NCBI GenBank assembly: GCA_002368575.1
Contig: DFEA01000035.1
Coordinates: 1-11,576, forward strand
Reading direction: 5' to 3'
Length of the DNA stretch: 11,576 nucleotides
From: Lachnospiraceae bacterium UBA3814
GTDB taxonomy: Bacteria; Bacillota; Clostridia; Lachnospirales; Lachnospiraceae
The notes beneath the pieces were generated by a model. The model searched no databases. It saw only the letters and a program-made list of their open reading frames with translations, and was not told the origin of the DNA. Position 1 is the stretch's first letter; each line of letters begins with the position of its first letter. A program made the position numbers and the translations under genes. This document shows positions 5,377-11,199 of the stretch, in pieces.

Positions 5377-6984
5377 ATGGGTATATTGGACGCAAACATT
5401 GAAGAAGCAAGAGAGAGAATGAGGGCGCTGTACGGTGAGAATAAAAAGATCACCGACGGAAATTACGATAAATCGCTGGCGGTTAAATGCATCAACGGTA
5501 CCTTTGTCGGCAGAAAGACAGCAGAGGATGTCATCGCATATAAAGGCATTCCCTTTGTAGGCAGACAGCCTGTCGGGGATCTGCGATGGAAGGCACCGGT
5601 GGACTGTGCCCCGGATGACGGTGTGTATGAGGCGTACTACTTCGCAAAAGCTCCGCGACAGGACGGAAATGTCAGCCAGCTGGGATCACTTTATCCTCAG
5701 GGCGAGGACTGCCTGTACCTGAATGTATGGAAGGCAGAGAACAAGAGTTCAGAAGCGAAACCTGTTATGGTGTGGATTCATGGCGGCGCTTTTGAGATCG
5801 GTGGGACGGCCGAACCTCGTGAGGAGGGTACAAATTTCGTCAAAGAAAATCCGGATGTAATTCTCGTTACCATTGAGTACAGGATGAATGTTTTCGGTTT
5901 CTTTCATCTGTCCCACCTGCCGGACGGAACGGACTATCCGGACGCACAGAATCTGGGACTTCTGGATCAGGTGATGGCTTTGAAGTGGGTCCACGAGAAT
6001 ATTTCCGCTTTTGGCGGTGATCCCGAAAAGGTGACAATTTTCGGGCAGTCCGCCGGCGGTGCCAGTGTAAGCCTGCTGCCGTTGATCGAAGGCTCTCATA
6101 AGTATTTTCAGCGGGTCATTGCCGAGAGTGGGTCTCCCGTCTTTACTCGGTCTGTGGAAGAATCTATTGCCTGTACGAATGAAGTTATGGAGGCTCTCGG
6201 TTGTAAGACCGTGGCCGATCTGCAGAAGGTTGATATTGATACGTTAGTTAAAACAGAAGGAGCGTTGCTTTCGCTGCGTGTTTGGGCGGAACGGGACGGG
6301 CGGACTGTACCGTTGGATCCGTATGCCGCTTATGCGGACGGCGTCGCCAAAGATCTGGATTTTCTTCAGGGCTGCACAAAGGATGAGCTGGGTTATTTCG
6401 TGTATGGGTTCGGGCTGGAGGGCTATGCGGTGTTTGCTGCCGACCGTAAGGCAAAGAAACTGGCTCAGCTGACAGAAAGTGAGAAAGCGCTGATAGAGAG
6501 CTACTGCAAGGACGCAAAGGATGTGACTCCTGAATACTCCTGTGACAGCCGCCTGTTTGATCAGATCGTATTTATTGCTCCGTTGTTCAGGCTGTCGGAG
6601 AATCAGACCATGGCAGGCGGAAAGTCCTACACCTATTTCTTTACGCCTGAATCCTCTGTGCCGCTCATGAGAAGCGGACATGCCATAGAGCTTTCCACTG
6701 TATTCAATCATCCGGAGGAGACCTTCTGTACAGGCAGGAGATTTGACGAGACCTTCGGAAAGACAATGCGCAGGATGTGGGTCCAGTTTGCAAAGACCGG
6801 CAACCCATCCCTTACGGCACAGCAGTCTCCCGACGGCAAGGCCAGGGAATGGCCGCTGTACGACCTGGAGAATAAGCAGGTTATGATATTCGATGAATTC
6901 AATATTCATCCGGAGAAGGAAGCCGAGCGCCAGATCCTGGATTGGGACCGCACATATTTTCTGACCAAATATTATTGCATCTGA
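5377..6984 (+). CDS. Type-B carboxylesterase (alpha/beta hydrolase)
   Basis: This 535-aa protein, a normal length for the carboxylesterase/para-nitrobenzyl esterase family (PF00135), starts with ATG after AAGGAAG. Family marks in order are GKxxAEDVIAYKGIPF-like N-terminal segment (about 50-60), EDCLYLNVW (about 110), the oxyanion-hole HGGAF at 135-139, the nucleophile in FGQSAGG (Ser225), the acidic residue in CTKDE (Glu337) and the catalytic histidine in SGHAIE (His435). All three catalytic residues are present. There is no signal peptide, so it is probably cytoplasmic. Such enzymes hydrolyse carboxylic esters, for example acylated sugars, plant esters or xenobiotics; the substrate cannot be read from the sequence. 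The codon use is GC-richer than in the Abi and toxin-antitoxin genes. It appears monocistronic and is closed by the terminator at 7030. A relic of a second, related esterase sits at 10892. Confidence 0.92.
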   Translation: MGILDANIEEARERMRALYGENKKITDGNYDKSLAVKCINGTFVGRKTAEDVIAYKGIPFVGRQPVGDLRWKAPVDCAPDDGVYEAYYFAKAPRQDGNVSQLGSLYPQGEDCLYLNVWKAENKSSEAKPVMVWIHGGAFEIGGTAEPREEGTNFVKENPDVILVTIEYRMNVFGFFHLSHLPDGTDYPDAQNLGLLDQVMALKWVHENISAFGGDPEKVTIFGQSAGGASVSLLPLIEGSHKYFQRVIAESGSPVFTRSVEESIACTNEVMEALGCKTVADLQKVDIDTLVKTEGALLSLRVWAERDGRTVPLDPYAAYADGVAKDLDFLQGCTKDELGYFVYGFGLEGYAVFAADRKAKKLAQLTESEKALIESYCKDAKDVTPEYSCDSRLFDQIVFIAPLFRLSENQTMAGGKSYTYFFTPESSVPLMRSGHAIELSTVFNHPEETFCTGRRFDETFGKTMRRMWVQFAKTGNPSLTAQQSPDGKAREWPLYDLENKQVMIFDEFNIHPEKEAERQILDWDRTYFLTKYYCI

Positions 6985-7011
6985 TCAGTAAGGCCGTGTG
7001 CTTTTAATTGA

Positions 7012-7155
7012 ATTTTGATTGTAAACAGACCTCCTGTTGTGTAAAATAAAGGCACAGCGGGAGGTTTTTAATCGGAGGAAGTTGTTATGGCGAAAACGGT
7101 TGCGATCGGCGTACAGGATTACGCAAAGCTTATCGAAGGACAAAACTTTTATGTG
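7012..7155 (+). repeat. 144-bp duplicated segment, copy A (terminator plus ATPase gene start)
   Basis: These 144 bases match 10411-10554 without gaps with five substitutions seen. The segment holds a terminator hairpin, the ribosome-binding site CGGAGGAAG and the first 23 codons of an AAA-ATPase-like gene. It lies directly behind the carboxylesterase, while copy B lies directly behind the amidohydrolase. Confidence 0.9.
7030..7069 (+). terminator. Terminator of the carboxylesterase
   Basis: CCTCCTGTTGTG (7030-7041) pairs with CACAGCGGGAGG (7053-7064) with two G-U pairs, followed by TTTTT. It lies 46 bases after the carboxylesterase stop and 18 bases before the relic ATPase start, so it could also act as a leader attenuator for the latter in intact relatives. 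Confidence 0.8.
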
Positions 7156-7197
7156 GATAAAACAGGGTTTATCAGAGAATCCTTCCAGCCCCGGTAA
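7087..7197 (+). pseudogene. N-terminal relic of an AAA-ATPase-like (DUF1703) protein
   Basis: After a good ribosome-binding site, 30 codons give MAKTVAIGVQDYAKLIEGQN and FYVDKTGFIRE, the standard opening of the AAA-ATPase-like/PD-(D/E)XK proteins (PF09820 with PF08011) that are abundant in gut Firmicutes. Intact members have about 500 or more residues with a Walker A motif shortly after this point. Here the frame leaves the family after FIRE, enters a repeated tRNA-3'-end-like sequence (encoding SFQPR) and stops after 36 codons. All functional motifs are missing. Confidence 0.8.
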
Positions 7198-7209
7198 AAT
7201 CAAACAATC
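7177..7209 (+). repeat. tRNA-3'-end-like direct repeat, copy 1
   Basis: GAATCCTTCCAGCCCCGG, then TAAAA and TCAAACAATC, recur at 8417-8451 with only two extra A residues there. The first part resembles the 3' half of a T-loop, T-stem and acceptor, and it also matches the tRNA-like element at 4248 with C/T changes only. It interrupts the ATPase relic exactly at the point where homology ends, so it marks an insertion or deletion junction. Confidence 0.75.
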
Positions 7210-7225
7210 AAAAAAGCCCATATAA

Positions 7226-7393
7226 TCAACCTGTGCGCAGGAAAATGACGAAGGTTCAAACTCCTTTATTTTTCTACCGGATAGCATTTTGCAAAAGCTG
7301 GGAAACCTTACAGAAGAGGAAAAAGCTCTGTCGATCATAGAAGAAGATGCGGGGAAGCATTTTGATCCGCTGCTGGCTCATCTTTTGTCATAA
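7226..7393 (+). pseudogene. C-terminal relic resembling an HD-GYP-type protein
   Basis: An open frame without a start codon ends at TAA 7391-7393 and encodes FIFLPDSILQKLGNLTEEEK then ALSIIEEDAGKHFDPLLAHLLS. The ending AGKHFDPLLxxL is typical of the last helix of HD-GYP/HD phosphodiesterase domains (usually GTHFDPELV). The catalytic HD and GYP parts are absent. Behind it, GGGAGG and a TTG at 7410 begin a frame (LKDSQRSHIYQLLPK) that runs into the 3' end of the minus-strand DUF3800 gene and stops at 7478, suggesting that a further downstream gene was cut here. Confidence 0.4.
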
Positions 7394-7455
7394 GGATAAG
7401 GGAGGTTCGTTGAAAGATAGTCAGCGAAGTCATATTTATCAGTTGCTTCCTAAGA

Positions 7456-8133
7456 TCATTTCCATTCCTTTTTGCTGAGAGGCTTTAGGTAATTCTTCTT
7501 AAGATCACGGATGTTCCCAAAGAACATTGATTCTGATTTTGAAAAGAGGTTATTTTCAAGCTTTAGACGCACAAGTTCCATAGTGCATAACAAATCCGCT
7601 GCCTGAAACAGCTTGTATTCTGTAGGCATCACTTTTCTGAAAATAGGGTTTGGAAGCAGAGCGTTGAAGACAGAGGATAGTATTTTGCTGACCTCAACCT
7701 GTCCGTTGTCGTAGTAAAGCTTTACATCATCAAAGGAGAGAAACTCTTCGTAGTTATCGTTTACAAATCGGGAAATTTGCTTTGACAGCTTTCCTGTGGC
7801 TTCAACAACATCTGAAATATGCTTCTTTTCGATATAGAAGCATTTGTAACGAATATTTATTTGACGAATAAAAGCAACCATTTTGTTAAAGATACGGCGG
7901 CGTTCATCAATCTCTATTTCTTCATAGATTTCTTCCTTGCGGATTATGGGGCCGGTATGTATACAGAGGTTGTCCAAGTGGAGATATGAAAGTTCCTGAT
8001 TCAGTTTTGCGATTGCAGGCTGAATATCTTCACTTTGGACATGGAAGATCATCGTAATGATGTAGTAAGGGGAGTGAGCAGAATATTCTCCAAAATCCCC
8101 GGATTCATCTATAAAAATACTAAGTTCTTTCAA
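7456..8133 (-). CDS. DUF3800 domain protein
   Basis: This 225-aa protein begins with TTG, chosen because AGAGGTG stands seven bases before it and family alignment starts there. It shows the DUF3800 (PF12686) layout: FIDESGDFG at residues 7-15 with Asp9 and Glu10, a middle LYYDNGQ (Asp142) and FQAADLLC (Asp180) near the C-terminus. These spaced acidic residues fit the RNase H-like fold predicted for the family, so a nuclease role is plausible but unproven. DUF3800 genes are often found in mobile or defence-rich DNA. Here the gene runs opposite to its neighbours, lies between gene relics, is flanked by the two tRNA-3'-end-like repeats, and has its own promoter and a terminator-containing leader. 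It appears intact. Confidence 0.85.
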   Translation of the reverse strand: MKELSIFIDESGDFGEYSAHSPYYIITMIFHVQSEDIQPAIAKLNQELSYLHLDNLCIHTGPIIRKEEIYEEIEIDERRRIFNKMVAFIRQINIRYKCFYIEKKHISDVVEATGKLSKQISRFVNDNYEEFLSFDDVKLYYDNGQVEVSKILSSVFNALLPNPIFRKVMPTEYKLFQAADLLCTMELVRLKLENNLFSKSESMFFGNIRDLKKNYLKPLSKKEWK

Positions 8134-8157
8134 TATTGTTCACCTCTGAATCGATTG

Positions 8158-8185
8158 TAAAAAAATGGCGGGGAACTTCCCCGCC
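8158..8185 (-). terminator. Terminator/attenuator hairpin in front of the DUF3800 gene
   Basis: Read on the minus strand, GGCGGGG pairs with CCCCGCC (extendable by A-T pairs) around a short loop and is followed by A and seven T residues. It ends about 25 bases before the DUF3800 start codon. On the plus strand it lacks a T tract. Confidence 0.75.
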
Positions 8186-8234
8186 GATGATGGACCTGGG
8201 CCTTACGACCAGCCCAAATAAAACGACATTTATA
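8158..8234 (-). ncRNA. Candidate short leader RNA or small RNA ahead of DUF3800
   Basis: A promoter at 8241-8269 and a terminator at 8158-8185 bound a minus-strand transcript of about 75 bases with no ORF. Before the terminator, GGGCTGG TCGTAAGGC CCAGG can form a small stem (CTGG/CCAG or GGGC/GCCC). Either this is an independent small RNA, or the terminator is conditional and regulates read-through into DUF3800. I recognise no known RNA family. Confidence 0.4.
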
Positions 8235-8240
8235 ATAGTC

Positions 8241-8269
8241 AGTATATGCGAAAAACGCTCAAATTGCAA
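8241..8269 (-). promoter_or_regulatory. Minus-strand promoter of the DUF3800 leader
   Basis: On the minus strand a TTGCAA -35 box (8264-8269), a 17-base spacer and a TATACT -10 box (8241-8246) form a good vegetative promoter, with a start expected near 8234. Confidence 0.6.
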
Positions 8270-8416
8270 GGAAAATTTATGAACCCGGCTTCTTGCGCAT
8301 CCGGCTTCCTGCCTCGGGCTTGGGCGTGTTGCTTATTGCGGTATTGCTGCTTGCCACCGGGGGGAGCGGGACGGTCGGGATAAGCAGCTCGGTTATTTTG
8401 AAGGCCTAAAAGCTTC

Positions 8417-8451
8417 GAATCCTTCCAGCCCCGGTAAAAAATCAAACAATC
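8417..8451 (+). repeat. tRNA-3'-end-like direct repeat, copy 2
   Basis: This copy matches 7177-7209 apart from two additional A residues. Here it is preceded by CTTC, so TTCGAATCCTTC, the T-loop and 3' T-stem, is complete, while the 5' T-stem strand is not. Together the copies bracket about 1.2 kb containing the HD-GYP-like relic and the DUF3800 gene. Confidence 0.75.
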
Positions 8452-8523
8452 TAATTTATCCCCTGAACGCTCTGGCGGGGATTCGTTGATTTTTCATTTT
8501 TAATATAAATCATCTTATTCCTG

Positions 8524-8532
8524 TGATATAAT
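8524..8532 (+). promoter_or_regulatory. Extended -10 promoter for the amidohydrolase
   Basis: TGATATAAT gives a TG-N-TATAAT extended -10 element. No good -35 box is present, which is acceptable for an extended -10 promoter. The resulting leader would be about 175 bases long. Confidence 0.45.
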
Positions 8533-8713
8533 CGAACCAGTGTCAGACTATAAGGCTGCTTCATAAAGCCCTCTTTCAACATTGCCGCTTTTGTGAAATG
8601 ACAACAGCAGCGTGTATATTGCCGAAGGGGATCCCCATAAGGCGACCGCAAAGAAGGAGAGCAGGTACATCAAATCTAAGGAAGAAAATATAAAACAATT
8701 AGGAGGTATTAGC

Positions 8714-10369
8714 ATGAAAGCAGACAGGATCATCAAAAACGCGAAAATCTTCACCTCGGATAAGGATAATCCACAGGCGAGCGCTCTTGTGGTGAAGGAC
8801 GGTAAATTCGTCTACGTCGGTGACGAGGCAGGCCTTTCCGGGTATGAGGGAGAGGTCACGGATCTTGGCGGCAAGTTCATCATGCCCAGCATCATTGACA
8901 GCCACGTTCACGTAACCATTCCTGTGGGGTTTGAGTATGCGGAGATGGGAGAGCGCCTTGAACCGAACGGCAAACAGGAAGCACTGGACATTATGGCCAG
9001 CCGTATCAAAGAGAATCCCGGCCAGAAGAGATACAGGTTCCTTTTGGAGAAAAAATTCCTCAATGGGGAGGATATTGTAAAAGAGGAGCTTGACGCGATA
9101 TGTCCGGATGCCGAGCTTCAGATCCAGGAAGGGGAAGGACACAGCATCTGGGTCAACTCAAAGATACTTGAGAGGCATGGTATTACCGACGATACGCCGG
9201 ACCCCATTCCGGGACTTGCCATTTATGTGCGTAAGGACGGACATGTGACCGGAAATTGTATTGAAGGCGCAGCGGAAATACCTATCATCCTCGACAGCTC
9301 GATGGAGCTTACCGATGAACAGGTTGACGCAGCGCTTAAGCGTTGGATCGATTTTTCGGTTGAATACGGAGTGAGCTGTGTCTTCGATTCCGGTCTTCCG
9401 GGAGATGCAAAGTTCCATGAGAAGGTATATAAACGGCTGAAGGCTCTTGATGAACAGGGAAAGCTTCCGATTTATGTTGACGGAAGCCTTGTGGTCAATG
9501 CCGAGCGGGATGCCGCGGAGGGCCTTGAGGAGGTGAAACGCTTCCATCGTGAGTACAACACGGAGCACCTTAAGGTACATACCATGAAGATATTCCAGGA
9601 CGGAACCCAGAAGATCCATACGGCAGCCATGGTTACCCCTTATGCGGATATAGGTACGACGGGAACTACCGCATTTTCCGCGGAGGGAATTTGTGAGCTT
9701 TTGAAGAATCTTAATGAGGCGGGTCTGGACCTTCATCTCCACACTGTTGGTGAGCGTGCGTCCCGCGAGGTACTGGATGGCTTTGAGATGGCCAAAAAGG
9801 AGCTGGGAGACAGCTTAAAGGTAAGAGTTACCTGTGCCCATCTTGAAGTTCAGGATGACGCGGATCTTAAACGTTTCGCAGAGCTGGGCGTGATCGCGGA
9901 CTTTACCCCGCACTGGCATGCGGGAACTCCGGATGAATCCAGTAAATGGCTGGGTATGGACCGTGCATGCAAGCAGTTCCGCTGCAAGACGATCTGGGAT
10001 ACCGGAGCTTTAGTTACATGGTCAAGTGACAACATCACTTTCGAGGACTTTATGACATGGAATCCGTATCTTGGCATGGAAGTCGGCATGACACGGAAGA
10101 TCACCGATAAGACCAGAGGGTATGAATGGACCAGATGCGATACAGTATTCCCGCCTGAAAATGAGAGGATGGGAATTGAAGAGATGCTTCTGGGCTTTAC
10201 CATCAACGGCGCAAAGCAGCTTGGCATAGAGGATAGGAAGGGCTCCATCACGGCCGGTAAGGATGCTGACTATCTGGTATTCGACAAAGACCTTCTTACG
10301 GCAGAGCAGGAGGGCTTCAGCTACAATAAGCCGACCGATGTGTATTTTGCGGGAAAGAAAGTAAATTGA
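8714..10369 (+). CDS. Metal-dependent amidohydrolase, YtcJ/Amidohydro_3 type
   Basis: The start is placed at ATG 8714 because a perfect AGGAGG (8701-8706) lies seven bases before it; the frame is open further upstream but without signals. The 551-aa product is of normal length for the YtcJ-like branch of PF07969. It opens with a beta-sandwich segment (ADRIIKNAKIFTSDKDNPQA), then the metal-binding DSHVH (His64, His66), LHLHTVGE (His341, His343), CAHLE (His376), the WSSDN loop with Asp439, and closes with GSITAGKDADYLVFDKD, the usual return to the small domain. These residues form the metal centre of the TIM-barrel amidohydrolases. Members hydrolyse amide or related C-N bonds in small molecules, N-acyl amino acids or heterocycles; the substrate is not evident. 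There is no signal peptide. It appears monocistronic, ending at the terminator at 10429. Confidence 0.9.
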   Translation: MKADRIIKNAKIFTSDKDNPQASALVVKDGKFVYVGDEAGLSGYEGEVTDLGGKFIMPSIIDSHVHVTIPVGFEYAEMGERLEPNGKQEALDIMASRIKENPGQKRYRFLLEKKFLNGEDIVKEELDAICPDAELQIQEGEGHSIWVNSKILERHGITDDTPDPIPGLAIYVRKDGHVTGNCIEGAAEIPIILDSSMELTDEQVDAALKRWIDFSVEYGVSCVFDSGLPGDAKFHEKVYKRLKALDEQGKLPIYVDGSLVVNAERDAAEGLEEVKRFHREYNTEHLKVHTMKIFQDGTQKIHTAAMVTPYADIGTTGTTAFSAEGICELLKNLNEAGLDLHLHTVGERASREVLDGFEMAKKELGDSLKVRVTCAHLEVQDDADLKRFAELGVIADFTPHWHAGTPDESSKWLGMDRACKQFRCKTIWDTGALVTWSSDNITFEDFMTWNPYLGMEVGMTRKITDKTRGYEWTRCDTVFPPENERMGIEEMLLGFTINGAKQLGIEDRKGSITAGKDADYLVFDKDLLTAEQEGFSYNKPTDVYFAGKKVN

Positions 10370-10410
10370 ATTCACCTTAACAGCGAAATTACTTAACAAG
10401 TACAGAAGTG

Positions 10411-10554
10411 ATTTTGATTGTAAACAGACCTCCTGTTGTGTAAAATGAAGGCACAGCAGGAGGTTTTTGATCGGAGGAAGTTGTTATGGCGAAAACGATT
10501 GCGATCGGCGTACAGGATTACGCAAAGCTCATCGAAGGACAAAACTTTTATGTG
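10411..10554 (+). repeat. 144-bp duplicated segment, copy B (terminator plus ATPase gene start)
   Basis: This is the second copy of the segment at 7012-7155, with five substitutions in 144 bases and no gaps. Both copies end at the same codon (FYV) of the ATPase relic. Beyond that point copy A continues normally for eight codons, whereas copy B jumps to a later part of the gene. Confidence 0.9.
10429..10468 (+). terminator. Terminator of the amidohydrolase
   Basis: CCTCCTGTTGTG (10429-10440) pairs with CACAGCAGGAGG (10452-10463) with one G-U pair and is followed by TTTTT. It lies 60 bases after the amidohydrolase stop. Confidence 0.82.
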
Positions 10555-10890
10555 TTTTTTCTAATGAATATGAGAACAGGGGAGACCTGTTTGAGGGCCG
10601 GGATATCTTTAAGGATGAAAAATACCGTGAGCTTCAGGGAGCCTATCCGGTCATATTTCTGACCTTTGCCGGGGTTAAGGCCAACACTTACAAAGGCTCG
10701 GTCAAAATTCTGAAATACCTTCTTCTGAATGCATGTGACAGGTTACCTCAATGTGGTGACCACCACATCCGATGAGTATGCCACAGCCTTCGACTTTACC
10801 GAGGAAGAGGTATTCAAAGCTATGGACGATCAGGGAATCCCTGAAGAGGAAAAGGAGAATGTGAAGTTCTGGTATGACGGGGACTTCATA
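10486..10890 (+). pseudogene. AAA-ATPase-like (DUF1703) gene with several internal deletions
   Basis: Three blocks of one family member are recognisable in the correct order. Block 1 (10486-10554) is MAKTIAIGVQDYAKLIEGQN plus FYV. Block 2 (about 10560-10720, another frame) is FSNEYENRGDLFEGRDIFKD, then ELQGAYPVIFLTFAGVKANTYKG-like sequence. Block 3 (about 10729-10880, again shifted) is VTGYL joined to NVVTTTSDEYATAFDFTEEE, ending at KFWYDG. The missing parts include the DKTGFI to Walker A segment (normally RPRRFGKT), the region between block 2 and VTGYL, the RISKESIF-type segment before NVVTT, and everything after WYDG, including the C-terminal nuclease-like domain. The first frame stops at 10662. 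It cannot encode an active ATPase. Confidence 0.8.
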
Positions 10891-10891
10891 A

Positions 10892-11035
10892 AGAGACGGA
10901 AGTTTTCTGCCTTTCAACACCTTCGACGCTTATGCAGAAGGCGCTGTAAAGGATATCGATATTCTCATTGGCTGCAGCAAGGATGAGATGAGCACATGGA
11001 TAGGCTCCATGGCGATGAGGGCTTGCAGTACGTAA
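10892..11035 (+). pseudogene. Internal relic of a second type-B carboxylesterase
   Basis: The frame from 10892 to the stop at 11033-11035 reads RDGSFLPFNTFDAYAEGAVK then DIDILIGCSKDEMSTWIG. It aligns with residues 306 onward of the carboxylesterase at 5377 (RDGRTVPLDPYAAYADGVAK, DLDFLQGCTKDELG), including the catalytic-acid motif C-S/T-K-D-E. The proteins differ at many positions, so it comes from a related gene, not a recent copy. A stop codon directly precedes it and the homology ends just before the 41-bp repeat at 11019. It is fused directly behind the ATPase relic. Confidence 0.75.
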
Positions 11036-11059
11036 CTGTGAAGGTACTGAACAATTACG
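11019..11059 (+). repeat. 41-bp dispersed repeat, copy 2
   Basis: It matches 5088-5128 at 35 of 41 positions. In this copy CGTAACTGT and ACAATTACG form an imperfect inverted repeat around GAAGGTACTGA, so it can fold as a hairpin. It begins where the esterase relic ends. Confidence 0.75.
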
Positions 11060-11199
11060 TATATTGTATAATAATTGCTGCTGTGTTACATTTATTTCAG
11101 CGGCCTCTTTGTATCGCAGAGCCGTCGAAAGGAAGAGTTAGTTCCCGGGCGCACGACCTTCTTCTAAGATCGGCGCAGGCAGTGAAAGGAGTTTGTATC
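11060..11199 (+). promoter_or_regulatory. Leader region of the DUF1269-like gene
   Basis: A TATAAT at 11067-11072 is a possible -10 box, but no good -35 is visible at the right distance. GCTGCTG (11077-11083) can pair with CAGCGGC (11098-11104), followed by CTCTTT, a weak terminator-like hairpin. No ORF is seen before the ATG at 11200. Confidence 0.35.

Larger units (their letters stand above)
8270..8713. other. Intergenic region between the divergent DUF3800 and amidohydrolase genes
   Basis: No recognised gene lies here. At 8270-8408 the plus strand has a GC-richer open stretch ending in a hydrophobic segment (LGVLLIAVLLLATGG) and stopping at 8409 without a start signal, and the minus strand has a 68-codon frame; neither is convincing. 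The tRNA-3'-end-like repeat lies at 8417-8451. An extended -10 box follows at 8524-8532. The remaining 180 bases up to the amidohydrolase ribosome-binding site are an apparent leader that is open in the amidohydrolase frame back to 8612. Confidence 0.5.

Noticed and set aside
6244..6909. 221-codon minus-strand open frame inside the carboxylesterase
   Set aside because: It lies fully antisense to a gene with all catalytic motifs, has no ribosome-binding site or family resemblance, and arises from the codon bias of the GC-rich esterase.
8411..8434. End of a tmRNA or tRNA gene
   Set aside because: The acceptor-like CAGCCCC is suggestive, but the 5' T-stem strand does not pair and nothing upstream fits a tRNA or tmRNA body.
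8239..8445. 68-codon minus-strand frame upstream of DUF3800
   Set aside because: It overlaps the DUF3800 leader promoter and the tRNA-like repeat, and has no start signal.
8612..8713. 34-codon N-terminal extension of the amidohydrolase
   Set aside because: The perfect AGGAGG before ATG 8714 and the family N-terminus (ADRIIKNAKIFT) right after it place the start there.
9158..9742. 194-codon minus-strand frame inside the amidohydrolase
   Set aside because: It is antisense to a well-supported amidohydrolase and its composition is not protein-like.
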